DNA of 18,161 nt from Clostridiales bacterium (GTDB lineage: Bacteria > Bacillota > Clostridia > Lachnospirales > Lachnospiraceae): positions 1 through 18,161 of the forward strand of contig JAHZHF010000031.1 in assembly GCA_019420405.1 (NCBI GenBank). Reading direction: 5' to 3'. This document shows, one piece after another, positions 1-6,886 of this stretch. The notes beneath the pieces are model-generated. The model searched no databases, was not told where the DNA came from, and saw only the letters and a program-made list of their open reading frames with translations. Made by a program: the position numbers and the translations under genes. How positions within the stretch are numbered: position 1 is the first letter of the stretch; each line of letters starts with the position of its first letter.

Positions 1-271
1 GGAAGGAGACGCCGGGAGATGTGACTTTGGAGGAATCCGCTGAAAATCTTAGGGGTAAAGAGATGTTGTTAAGCGGCGCGCAGGGCTTGTCTGAGCGGAG
101 CGAGTTAACCGGAGCGCCGCTTTGCTCTTAAACATCTCTTCGGCCTGTTAGATTTTCCGGATTCCGGAACGGAACATCGAACGGTTGTCTCCCTTTCACA
201 GAATAAGTGTGTCAACTCCACGCCCGCTTACGGACGTATTTAGCGGAAACTGTTAGTGAACTAAATAGCTG
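1..271. repeat. Inverted-repeat intergenic element, copy 1 (cut by window edge)
   Basis: Nested inverted repeats fill this gene-free stretch. Arms that pair are 5-10 with 187-192, 32-39 with 158-165 (GGAATCCG/CGGATTCC), 43-49 with 150-156, 58-67 with 131-140 (AAGAGATGTT/AACATCTCTT) and 71-79 with 114-122 (AAGCGGCGC/GCGCCGCTT). The apex, 87-106, reads TTGTCTGAGCGGAGCGAGTT, which recurs with one base changed in the copy at 5168-5511. The right end, about 232-271 (CGGACGT...TTAGTGAAC..AATAGCTG), matches the right terminal repeat of that copy. The left end lies outside the window. The element ends 7 nt beyond the stop codon of the phosphate transporter. It could be a transposon-derived miniature element, a structured 3' UTR, or both. 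No protein-coding gene is seen in it. Confidence 0.7.
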
Positions 272-278
272 CCCGCTG

Positions 279-1919
279 CTACAGCATATGCCCCAGCACT
301 TCTTCTGCGATATTTCTTGCATGATCTGAAATTCTCTCCAGCCCCGCCAGTGTATCTACAAAGACGATCCCCGCCTCCTGTGAACACTCTTTATCCGCCA
401 GACGTTTCATATGCGCCGTGCGCATCCTCACTTCCATATCATCTGCTCTGCTCTCTTTATCTATTACCGCCAGCGCTTTTTCGCGGTCTTTCTCTTCCAG
501 GGCTTCCACCGCGCATGTGAAGCTGCCGGAACAGATTTCCAGCATCTCCTTCATCTCTCGGGCCCCTACTTCGGAAAATGAAGCCTTCCGCGCTTTTAGA
601 TCCTCGGCGTATTCCGAGATATTTTCGCAGTAATCTCCCACTCGTTCGATATCCGAAACGATCTGAAGCAGGCTTGCCACCCGCTGATGCTCTTTCTCAT
701 TTATTGCAAGAGTACTGATCCTGATCAGGTAATCCGTAATACCGCTGCACAGCCTGTCTACCGTATTCTCCTCTTCCTTAATCTCCAGGATCATATCGTA
801 ATCTTTTGTGAAGAGTACCTGTTTTGCCCGGTCCATCGTAGCTTTTACGATATTTCCCATTCGGCATACTTCACGCTCCACAGACTGCAGGGCGATCGCC
901 GGAGTCTGGAGCATACGCTCATCCATAAGCACTTTGCTCTCGTCCTCGCTGACTTCCTCGTCTTTCTGGAGTCTCTTGGCCAGACGGATAATCTGGTCAG
1001 ACACCGGGAAGAGCAAGACAGTAGTTCCGATATTGAAGATCGTGTGGACGGAACTGATCTGTGTCTGTGTGATCATTCCCATTCCCATCTCCGGATTGAT
1101 CAGTTTGAAGAACACGATCGCTGCGATGCTGAATATGATCGTACCTATAATATTGAATAAAAGGTGCATAATCGCCGCCGTCTTCGCGTTCTTTTTCGCT
1201 CCGATGCTGGAGAGAAGCGCTGTCACACAGGTTCCGATATTCTGTCCCATGATAATATATACCGCCGCGTTAAAGGGCACCAGTCCTGCCGCAGCCAGAC
1301 TCTGCAGGATGCCCACTGAGGCCGATGAGCTCTGGATCACTGCTGTAACGAGAGCTCCGGCGACAATTCCCAGAAACGGGTTATGTCCCAGCGCGACAAA
1401 AATATTCCGGAAGCCTTCTGACTCCTGCAGCGGCGCCACTGCGGACGACATGGTCGTAATTCCTACGAAAAGGATACCAAATCCGATGATGATACTGGAA
1501 ATGTCCTTTACCGAGCGTCTTCTGCCCGTGAGCATCAGGATCACTCCGATCATGATCGCGATCGGCGCCAGGTTCGACGGGCTCAAAAACTTTGCCCATT
1601 CCACACTGGAGACCAGCCATCCGGTTACCGTAGTTCCGATATTTGCACCCATGATCACGCCCATCGCCTGAGACAGGTTCATGATGCCCGCGTTGACAAA
1701 TCCGACAACCATAACAGTAGTCGCAGACGAACTCTGGATCACCGCCGTGATGAACGCTCCGAGCAGAACGCCCATGAGCTTGTTCTTTGTCAGAACTTCA
1801 AGAAGAGATTTCATCCGGCTTCCCGCCGCGTTCTCCAGTCCCTGCGCCATAATCTGCATTCCGTAGATAAACATGCCGAGGCCCCCGACAAAGGGGATAA
1901 TAATACCCGCGTAGTTCAT
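279..1919 (-). CDS. Na+/phosphate cotransporter with C-terminal PhoU-like domain (NptA/YjbB family)
   Basis: Predicted sodium-coupled inorganic phosphate carrier in the cytoplasmic membrane, 546 aa. The N-terminal half (about residues 5-315) is a hydrophobic Na/Pi-cotransporter region with the family's internal duplication: QSSSAT at 62-67 and QSSSA at 196-200, each after a small-residue helix. The last about 200 residues are charged and helical and resemble PhoU, as in bacterial NptA-type proteins; in this family some members export phosphate. The chosen start has GGAGG six bases upstream (AGGAGG context inside the longer frame). An upstream in-frame ATG at 1952 would add 11 residues but has only a weak ribosome binding site. 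The gene stands alone; a direct repeat resembling a PhoP box lies about 80 bp upstream. Copy 1 of the inverted-repeat element begins 7 nt after the stop. Confidence 0.9.
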   Translation of the reverse strand: MNYAGIIIPFVGGLGMFIYGMQIMAQGLENAAGSRMKSLLEVLTKNKLMGVLLGAFITAVIQSSSATTVMVVGFVNAGIMNLSQAMGVIMGANIGTTVTGWLVSSVEWAKFLSPSNLAPIAIMIGVILMLTGRRRSVKDISSIIIGFGILFVGITTMSSAVAPLQESEGFRNIFVALGHNPFLGIVAGALVTAVIQSSSASVGILQSLAAAGLVPFNAAVYIIMGQNIGTCVTALLSSIGAKKNAKTAAIMHLLFNIIGTIIFSIAAIVFFKLINPEMGMGMITQTQISSVHTIFNIGTTVLLFPVSDQIIRLAKRLQKDEEVSEDESKVLMDERMLQTPAIALQSVEREVCRMGNIVKATMDRAKQVLFTKDYDMILEIKEEENTVDRLCSGITDYLIRISTLAINEKEHQRVASLLQIVSDIERVGDYCENISEYAEDLKARKASFSEVGAREMKEMLEICSGSFTCAVEALEEKDREKALAVIDKESRADDMEVRMRTAHMKRLADKECSQEAGIVFVDTLAGLERISDHARNIAEEVLGHML

Positions 1920-1967
1920 AATTTCCTCCATATAAATTGAGAGTTTTTTCATTTGTCCGCTTCTACG

Positions 1968-2019
1968 ATACTACGGCCGTCATCAAAAAGCAATAAAATC
2001 TTAACGAAATCTTAACGAA
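1968..2019 (-). promoter_or_regulatory. Candidate PhoP-type box and -10 for the phosphate transporter
   Basis: Two perfect back-to-back copies of the 11-mer ATCTTAACGAA occupy 1998-2008 and 2009-2019 (plus strand). TTAACG-N5-TTAACG resembles the Firmicutes PhoP binding site, a direct repeat of TTAACA-like hexamers with 11-bp period. A TAGTAT hexamer on the minus strand (1973 down to 1968) could be the -10, which would put the repeats at about -32 to -55, where PhoP activators normally bind. The repeat lies between spoVAE and the transporter. Its link to Pho control is inference from motif and from the function of the gene downstream. Confidence 0.5.
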
Positions 2020-2028
2020 ACACCTCCA

Positions 2029-2385
2029 TCATTTCTTCATCTTTGGTTCGAAAATAAAGGATGCAATATACCCGAAGATCAGAGCAGCAGATATTCCTAC
2101 TGCACTGGCCGTAAATCCGCCCATAAATATCCCGATAAATCCATGCTTGTCCACAGCCTCCTTCACGCCCTGCCAGAGCACATTTCCAAATCCCAGAAGA
2201 GGGACGCTTGCCCCTGCGCCCGCGAACTCCTGGAACGGCTTATAAATTCCCAGAAAACCGAGAAGCGCTCCCGTACACACAAGCAGCACCATAACCCGGC
2301 CCGGCATCATCTTCGTTCTGTCGAGAAGGATCTGCACAGCCGCGCAGATCAGTCCCCCGACTATAAATGCTGTAACATATTCCAT
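2029..2385 (-). CDS. spoVAE: Stage V sporulation protein AE (SpoVAEb type)
   Basis: 118-aa integral membrane protein of the spore inner membrane, part of the SpoVA machinery that loads Ca2+-dipicolinate into the forespore and releases it on germination. Hydrophobic segments lie at about residues 3-20, 30-46, 55-75 and 85-110. The GAGASVPLLGFGN stretch is typical of the SpoVAC/SpoVAE membrane family and is shared in spirit with AGALVPITGFAN in the SpoVAC of this window. The start at 2385 is set by AAGGAGGGAG five bases upstream; a longer open frame extends upstream into spoVAD but in a different frame from that gene and is not used. It lies 26 nt downstream of spoVAD and is probably cotranscribed with it. 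Confidence 0.9.
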   Translation of the reverse strand: MEYVTAFIVGGLICAAVQILLDRTKMMPGRVMVLLVCTGALLGFLGIYKPFQEFAGAGASVPLLGFGNVLWQGVKEAVDKHGFIGIFMGGFTASAVGISAALIFGYIASFIFEPKMKK

Positions 2386-2411
2386 TATATCTCCCTCCTT
2401 TCTGCATCTCC

Positions 2412-3572
2412 CTAATGCTCTGCATACTCTGCCTCTTCTGCGGGCTCTGCGTGTTCCAGCACAATCCCGTGAGCGATCCCCGGGACACTGGCGCCTTCGT
2501 TGTAACTGACCGTAGACATCAACGCTCCGGTCGGAACGAACAACACCCTCTTCCACTCCCCGCTCTCAATCTTCGGGAGGATAAACGAGGCCAGTGTTAC
2601 CGCCGCACATCCGCAGCCGCTCCCACCTGCATGTGTATCCTGTGTCTCCCGGTCAAATATGGTCGTTCCGCAGTCCAGATGTCTTCTCCTGATGTCATAT
2701 CCTTTCCCGCGCACCAGATCATACAGTATTGTCTGCCCCACGTACCCGAGGTCCCCTGTGATGATCTTGTCGTAATCCTCCTCACTCCGCTCCATATCAG
2801 TCAAATTCTGCACAATCGTATCCATGGCAGCCGGCGCCATACATGCGCCCATATTCTGGGAATCTTTCAATCCGTAATCCACAATCTTCCCCACCGTCAC
2901 ACCAGTGATCCGCACATGTTTAAAAAAAGACTGACCGCTCATCCCCGTCTCCGCTTCCTGGCCGCCGCTTTCACATGCTGCATGTGCCGCACGCACGAGA
3001 AATGCCCCGCTTCCGGTCACAGTCCAGTGAGCGGACAGAGGCCGCTGGCTCGCATACCCCAGCGGGAAACGAAATTCCTTCTCTGCGCTTCCGAAATGGC
3101 TGGAGGTCACTGCCAGCATATACTCTCCGTATCCGGCAGCCGCACTCATTCCTGCCAGGGCCAGCGCCTCTCCTGAAGTCGAACAGGCCCCATACAGGCC
3201 GAACATGGGGATCTGGAGAGCCTCTACCCCCATAGATGTAGCAATCCCCTGCCGGAGCAGGTCGCCCCCGAAGAGATATCGTACCTCCTCTGCGCGGACA
3301 TGGGATTTCCCCAGCGCAAGCACACACGCTTCCTTCTGCATCGTACTCTCCGCCTCCTCCCAGGTCTGCGCCCCGAAAAGATTATCCTCATTGGTCATAT
3401 CAAAGAGTTTTCCCAGCGGCCCTTCCGCCTCCTTGCTCCCGGTCACGGATGCCGCGCTCACAATATACGGCGCTTCCTCGAAAATCAGGCTCTGTGCGCC
3501 CCGTAGAATTTTCATGCGGCTGCCGGCTGCCCCGCCGCCGTCCCTTTCCCTTCTCTGCCGTCTCTGCTCCAT
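2412..3572 (-). CDS. spoVAD: Stage V sporulation protein AD
   Basis: Soluble dipicolinate-binding component of the SpoVA complex, with a thiolase-like fold. The protein is 386 aa from this start. Family features include SLIFEEAPYIVSAASVTGSKEAEGPLG near the start (from about residue 28), FGLYGACSTSGEALALA in the first half, and the C-terminal HAGGSGCGCAAVTLASFILP stretch. Two starts are possible: ATG at 3572, with a moderate AAGGCGGAG site upstream, or ATG at 3515 (MKILRGAQS), which is closer to the usual N-terminus of the family (B. subtilis protein about 338 aa) but lacks an obvious ribosome binding site. There is a polar insertion around residues 200-212 (ESGGQEAETGMSG). It heads the spoVAD-spoVAE pair and is divergent from spoVAC. 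Confidence 0.92.
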   Translation of the reverse strand: MEQRRQRRERDGGGAAGSRMKILRGAQSLIFEEAPYIVSAASVTGSKEAEGPLGKLFDMTNEDNLFGAQTWEEAESTMQKEACVLALGKSHVRAEEVRYLFGGDLLRQGIATSMGVEALQIPMFGLYGACSTSGEALALAGMSAAAGYGEYMLAVTSSHFGSAEKEFRFPLGYASQRPLSAHWTVTGSGAFLVRAAHAACESGGQEAETGMSGQSFFKHVRITGVTVGKIVDYGLKDSQNMGACMAPAAMDTIVQNLTDMERSEEDYDKIITGDLGYVGQTILYDLVRGKGYDIRRRHLDCGTTIFDRETQDTHAGGSGCGCAAVTLASFILPKIESGEWKRVLFVPTGALMSTVSYNEGASVPGIAHGIVLEHAEPAEEAEYAEH

Positions 3573-3703
3573 CTTCTATCTCCGCCTTTCTGCTATGGAT
3601 GTATGCACCTATTTTCCGCATTTTCCCCAATAATATGCAGACGCTCCGTATATTTCCGATTCATTTTTCAAATACTGTCAAAAAAGTACAAGGAGAGTTT
3701 GTT

Positions 3704-4162
3704 ATGGACAAGATACAGCAATTAAAACACGAAAAAGAATATGAAAAGTATGTCAAACAGAAAACGCCGCGCCACAACGTCTGGCTGAACATGATAAAGG
3801 CTTTTCTCCTTGGAGGAACCATCTGCACCGTGGGACAGATCATCTACCATGCCTGTGAAGTAAAAAATCTGTCTGCGGATGACTGCAGCTCCTGGACTTC
3901 ACTCCTGCTCGTTCTGCTCAGTGTCCTTCTCACAGGAATCGGCGTCTATCCCCGTCTGGCGAAATGGGGCGGCGCGGGAGCGCTCGTTCCGATCACCGGA
4001 TTTGCCAACTCTGTGGCAGCGCCGTCAATTGAGTATAAAAAAGAAGGGCAGGTCTTTGGTATCGGATGCAAGATCTTCACCATAGCCGGCCCTGTAATTC
4101 TATATGGAATTTTCACGAGCTGGGCGCTCGGACTGATCTATTGGACCGGGACGCTGTTCTAA
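3704..4162 (+). CDS. spoVAC: Stage V sporulation protein AC
   Basis: 152-aa membrane protein, the SpoVAC component of the spore dipicolinate channel; in Bacillus it behaves as a mechanosensitive channel. A charged N-terminus (about residues 1-25, many Lys/Glu) is followed by hydrophobic segments at about 28-48, 64-82, 88-110 and 122-148, and by the family motif GGAGALVPITGFANSVAAPS. The start has AAGGAG eight bases upstream. Normally spoVAC, spoVAD and spoVAE lie in one operon in this order. Here spoVAC is on the opposite strand from the other two, with 131 bp between the two starts. It converges on the RNA methyltransferase gene. Confidence 0.92.
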   Translation: MDKIQQLKHEKEYEKYVKQKTPRHNVWLNMIKAFLLGGTICTVGQIIYHACEVKNLSADDCSSWTSLLLVLLSVLLTGIGVYPRLAKWGGAGALVPITGFANSVAAPSIEYKKEGQVFGIGCKIFTIAGPVILYGIFTSWALGLIYWTGTLF

Positions 4163-4187
4163 TATCGCCGCCTTAAGAGCGCTGCCT

Positions 4188-4243
4188 TGAAATCATCGTC
4201 CTAAAATCATCGTCCTGAAATCATCGCCCTGAAATCATCGCCC
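4188..4243. repeat. 14-bp tandem repeat, four units
   Basis: Four head-to-tail units of TGAAATCATCGCCC occupy 4188-4201, 4202-4215, 4216-4229 and 4230-4243, with only a G/A and T/C difference between units and a partial fifth unit (TGATC). On the minus strand each unit carries a TGA (at 4235-4237, 4221-4223, 4207-4209 and 4193-4195). The first of these is the stop codon of the RNA methyltransferase. Because 14 is not a multiple of 3, successive units place TGA in all three reading frames. No clear terminator hairpin is seen between the two convergent genes. Confidence 0.85.
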
Positions 4244-5092
4244 TGATCTTCTCTGTCTGCTCACCTCGAACATGAGCACTGCGGCAGCCACCGCAGCGTT
4301 TAATGACTCTGCCTGCCCCTGCATCGGGATCCTGATCAGGCAGTCTGCCCGGACCGCCACCTCGTCCCGCAGTCCGTTCCCCTCGTTCCCGATCAGGAAT
4401 GCAGTTCCGCCCAGGTACTCTTCCTCATCGTAAGCCCTATTCCCTTCAAGATGAGCCGCAAACACACGGATTCCCATCTCTTTCAACTCGTCAATGGCAC
4501 CGGGAAGATCGTCCACGTACAGGAATGGCATCCGGAACACCGCCCCCATCGTCGATCTCGTCACCTTCGGATTATAAATGTCCACGCAGTCCCGGCTCAG
4601 AAGGATACCTGTCGCCCCCGCCGCCTCCGCGGTCCGGAAGATGGTTCCGAGATTGCCCGGATCCTGGAGGTTATCCAGTACGATTACATGCGCTTTTGTC
4701 TTTGTCTCTCCCTGTCCCAGATCCGTTCCATGCCCCCTTGACCGCCCGGCATCATAGCCAAGGATATCTGCCAGTTCATATTCTTTCCTATTTACAACCG
4801 CAAGAATTCCCTGGGGCGTCTTCGTATCCGACACATGCGCAAATACATTGTCAGAAAGGACTTCCACCCCGCACAGCTCTCTTAACCCGCGTGCTTCTTC
4901 TTCGTGCTTTCCAGCATAACTCTCAGACAGATATATCTTCCTGATCCGTTCCCGCCAGTTGACATCCTGTGCCAGTTCCCCGGCCATACGTGGGCCTTCC
5001 ACAAGAAATACGCCCGCCTCCTCGCGGGCCCGGCCCTTCTTCATCAGTCTGATCAGTTCTTTTACCTGCGCGTTTGCCGTACTGGTTATCAT
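4235..5092 (-). CDS. TrmH/SpoU-family RNA 2'-O-ribose methyltransferase
   Basis: 285-aa SAM-dependent methyltransferase of the SPOUT (trefoil-knot) class, predicted to modify 23S rRNA or tRNA in the cytoplasm. A substrate-binding N-terminal domain (about 1-100; FLVEGPRM at 29-36) precedes the catalytic domain. The three SpoU motifs are present: motif 1 at 139-153 (LDNLQDPGNLGTIFR), motif 2 at 233-241 (LIGNEGNGL) and motif 3 at 253-272 (IRIPMQGQAESLNAAVAAAV). A Gly/Lys-rich insertion at about 110-133 lies between the domains. The exact target (RlmB-like or another position) cannot be told from sequence alone. The start has a GAGGAGA site. The stop codon lies inside the 14-bp tandem repeat, so the extreme C-terminus (SGR) is encoded by repeat sequence. 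Confidence 0.88.
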   Translation of the reverse strand: MITSTANAQVKELIRLMKKGRAREEAGVFLVEGPRMAGELAQDVNWRERIRKIYLSESYAGKHEEEARGLRELCGVEVLSDNVFAHVSDTKTPQGILAVVNRKEYELADILGYDAGRSRGHGTDLGQGETKTKAHVIVLDNLQDPGNLGTIFRTAEAAGATGILLSRDCVDIYNPKVTRSTMGAVFRMPFLYVDDLPGAIDELKEMGIRVFAAHLEGNRAYDEEEYLGGTAFLIGNEGNGLRDEVAVRADCLIRIPMQGQAESLNAAVAAAVLMFEVSRQRRSGR

Positions 5093-5167
5093 AGATCTTC
5101 TCCTCTTTTATGTATTTTACTTCTACTGATAAATTCTAACATAGCGGGAGAATTTCCTCAATCTCAA

Positions 5168-5511
5168 TCCAGCTATATATTCATTAACTTCCGTTTTGAA
5201 AAGCTCAGAAAACAGCCCTATTTCTACAAAAATTCTGCGGGGATGGAGGATGGCGACGGATGACTTCGGAAGGGTATTAGTTAAACTTAGAGTTCCAGAG
5301 AGGGACGTTAGGGCTGGCGGCGGAATTGTCTGAGCGAAGCGAGTTGTCCGCCGTCAGTCCTTGCATTTAGTCCGTCGCTGAAACTCTTAGTTTTAACTTA
5401 TATCCCTGGAGCGGAATCCGGAGCCATCCTCCATCCCCGCAGAATACGTCTATGCAAAATCCCTGTTTTCGGACGTTTTGAATCCGGACGTTAGTGAACT
5501 TTATAGCTGGA
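5168..5511. repeat. Inverted-repeat intergenic element, copy 2 (complete, about 344 bp)
   Basis: The ends are imperfect inverted repeats of about 45 bp: 5168-5217 (TCCAGCTATA...GAAAACAG) and 5462-5511 (CTGTTTTCGGACG...TATAGCTGGA). Inside lies a perfect 23-bp inverted repeat, 5232-5254 with 5423-5445 (core GGGGATGGAGGATGG). Further in, an imperfect stem pairs about 5279-5295 with 5374-5390. The central stem pairs 5311-5324 with 5347-5360 over 14 positions, including G-U pairs if read as RNA. The apex at 5326-5345 is TTGTCTGAGCGAAGCGAGTT, shared with copy 1. No transposase is present and no target duplication is obvious. On the minus strand it begins 11 nt after the stop of the small membrane-protein gene. 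It accounts for the whole 5093-5520 gap apart from the methyltransferase promoter region. Confidence 0.85.
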
Positions 5512-5520
5512 CTATCCGGT

Positions 5521-5703
5521 TTACTCTCCCCGCCCTGAATCTAGCACGCGAACTACTAAATACAAAACTACAAACCAGACTGCCGCACAGAGTCCTGACG
5601 GAATTCCAACCTCTGTGAAACAAAATAAAAATGCCATGGCCAGGAGGATGACCGCTCCGATAATTACTGCTGCCGCGCTTAATACTGATTTTCTGATATA
5701 CAT
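5521..5703 (-). CDS. Small hypothetical membrane protein
   Basis: 60-aa protein starting MYIRKSVLSAAAV, with two hydrophobic segments (about residues 6-25 and 29-50) and a short charged tail (DSGRGE). The family is not recognised. The start at 5703 is preferred because AAAGGTG lies about nine bases upstream; an upstream in-frame ATG at 5736 would add 11 residues and has no ribosome binding site. Its neighbours are ridA upstream (76 nt or more away, same strand) and copy 2 of the inverted-repeat element just after the stop. Upstream, 5720-5729 (TCATATATGA) and 5748-5759 (ATCATACATGAT) are two similar near-palindromes that could bind a regulator. Coding status rests on the start signal and the membrane-like composition. 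Confidence 0.55.
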   Translation of the reverse strand: MYIRKSVLSAAAVIIGAVILLAMAFLFCFTEVGIPSGLCAAVWFVVLYLVVRVLDSGRGE

Positions 5704-5812
5704 AAAAAACACACCTTTCTCATATATGATTTTCATCTGTTGAATGAATCATACATGATCAGGTGTGTCATAAAACGGACTTTACTTTGTATTTTCCAGT
5801 TTGTTGATTTCC

Positions 5813-6220
5813 TTAAGCTTCTTCCGTTTTCACATAGCCCCTGGATGTGATTGCGTCTATCTCAACAAGAGCTCCCATCGGCAGCGCAGCCACCTGGAAA
5901 CACATCCTGGCCGGTGACTCTTCCGGGAAGTATCTGCCGTATACTTCGTTCATCGCCGCAAAGTCAGCGATATCCGCCAGCAGCACCGTCGTCTTCAGAA
6001 CATTTTCATATCCGACGCCCGCTTTTTCAAGAACTGCGCCAAGATTTTTCAAGCACTGCTCTGTCTGTGCCTGGATACCGCCATCAACGATCTTTCCTGT
6101 CGCAGGATCGACCGGGAGCTGTCCTGAAATAAACTGAACCGCATTGATGCACACACCCTGTGAATACGGCCCCACTGCTGCCGGCGCCTTGTCTGTGTGA
6201 ATAATTGTTTTTGTACTCAT
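5813..6220 (-). CDS. ridA: RidA family reactive-intermediate (enamine/imine) deaminase
   Basis: 135-aa YjgF/YER057c/UK114-family protein. Members hydrolyse 2-aminoacrylate and related enamines/imines, formed by PLP enzymes acting on serine, threonine or cysteine derivatives, to the 2-oxoacid and ammonia. Family signatures are GPYSQGV at 17-23, ISGQLPVDP at 31-39, and the active-site region SPARMCFQVAALPMGALVEID, in which Arg105 is the residue that binds the substrate carboxylate and Glu120 is conserved. The ATG at 6220 is preferred (GAGAGG nine bases upstream); an ATG two codons earlier would overlap the marR stop as ATGA but sits too close to that site. It is cotranscribed with marR, and a PLP beta-lyase operon lies just beyond, which suits its role. 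Confidence 0.9.
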   Translation of the reverse strand: MSTKTIIHTDKAPAAVGPYSQGVCINAVQFISGQLPVDPATGKIVDGGIQAQTEQCLKNLGAVLEKAGVGYENVLKTTVLLADIADFAAMNEVYGRYFPEESPARMCFQVAALPMGALVEIDAITSRGYVKTEEA

Positions 6221-6222
6221 TA

Positions 6223-6753
6223 TCATATTCCTCTCTTTCTTTGTGAAAGCCCACTCATATTTTTGTCCGCCAGGTTCAGTTCCTTACCTTCCTCAACATC
6301 CTGGCGGAATCCTGTGTTGATCAGCTTCTGTACTTTGATAAATGTCCGAAACTCTTCCTCAGTACATTCATTAAGCAGCTCATAAGTACGCTTATAGCAT
6401 TTCTCCTCAAACTGCTTATGGTTCTGGTAGATTACCTTGCCCTCTTCCGTCAGATACAGATTATAAACTCTGTTATTCTGCTCGTTTCTCTCCTGAGTGA
6501 TCCAGCCTTTTTTCTTCAATTTTTTTACGAGCTGGGAGCAGGCACTGACCGTTTTGTTAAATATCCTGGCGCACTCCGCCGCGGAGATTCCGGGATTGTT
6601 CCCGATCAGCTTGATAAACTGCGATTCCGCCTGATACAGAATCACGCCGTTATAATCATGAAGCTGGGAATCATACTCTTCGATCAGACCGGACGCCTCG
6701 TCGATCTCATTAATCATATCCAAAAATAACTTATACCTGGTTTTCTCTTCCAT
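6223..6753 (-). CDS. MarR family transcriptional regulator
   Basis: 176-aa DNA-binding regulator. The winged helix-turn-helix covers about residues 38-115: GISAAECARIFNKTVSACSQ as helix-turn-helix, LVKKLKKKGWITQ as the recognition/wing entry and a wing with NRVYNLYLTEEG. N- and C-terminal helices (about 1-35 and 118-165) would form the dimer interface. MarR proteins usually repress their own operon and are released by a small ligand, here perhaps a substrate or product of the neighbouring cysteine-conjugate genes. The start has GAGGGG six bases upstream. It forms a two-gene unit with ridA, the end of marR touching the start of ridA. A likely promoter and operator lie at 6833-6886. Confidence 0.88.
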   Translation of the reverse strand: MEEKTRYKLFLDMINEIDEASGLIEEYDSQLHDYNGVILYQAESQFIKLIGNNPGISAAECARIFNKTVSACSQLVKKLKKKGWITQERNEQNNRVYNLYLTEEGKVIYQNHKQFEEKCYKRTYELLNECTEEEFRTFIKVQKLINTGFRQDVEEGKELNLADKNMSGLSQRKRGI

Positions 6754-6790
6754 AAATTCCCCTCATCTCCTGTTCCGGGATGCCATATAA

Positions 6791-6822
6791 GGAGCAGGCA
6801 ATCCAAAATGAATCGCTGCTCC
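6791..6822 (-). other. Leader hairpin in the marR mRNA
   Basis: GGAGCAG (6791-6797) and CTGCTCC (6816-6822) form a perfect 7-bp inverted repeat in the expected 5' leader of marR-ridA. It is not followed by a T-run on the minus strand, so it is not an evident terminator. It may stabilise the leader or be a second protein-binding site. Confidence 0.35.
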
Positions 6823-6832
6823 CTGTAATCCA

Positions 6833-6886
6833 TTCTCTTTATATAATCTTTTCTTTTATTTTAAAGAGAATCACAGTATAAGTCAA
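6833..6886 (-). promoter_or_regulatory. marR-ridA promoter with overlapping inverted-repeat operator
   Basis: On the minus strand TTGACT (6886 to 6881) is followed after 17 bp by TAAAAT (6863 to 6858), a good vegetative promoter for marR-ridA. A perfect 9-bp inverted repeat, TTCTCTTTA (6833-6841) and TAAAGAGAA (6862-6870), has one arm in the spacer/-10 region and the other just past the expected start point. That position fits an autorepressor operator for the MarR protein. The 6887-7009 stretch holds no gene, and no clear terminator for the operon to its right is seen there. Confidence 0.6.

Noticed and set aside
808..1671. Long plus-strand open frame (287 codons) opposite the phosphate transporter
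   Set aside because: It is antisense to a well-recognised gene, its product resembles no family, and it has no fitting start signal. The same holds for other antisense frames such as 2415-3176 and 13607-14338.
2386..2556. Upstream extension of the spoVAE reading frame
   Set aside because: The extra 57 residues are Arg-rich and overlap spoVAD in another frame; a strong ribosome binding site sits right before the ATG at 2385.
5168..5511. CRISPR array
   Set aside because: The repeats are inverted and nested, with no regularly spaced direct repeats or unique spacers; no cas genes are present.
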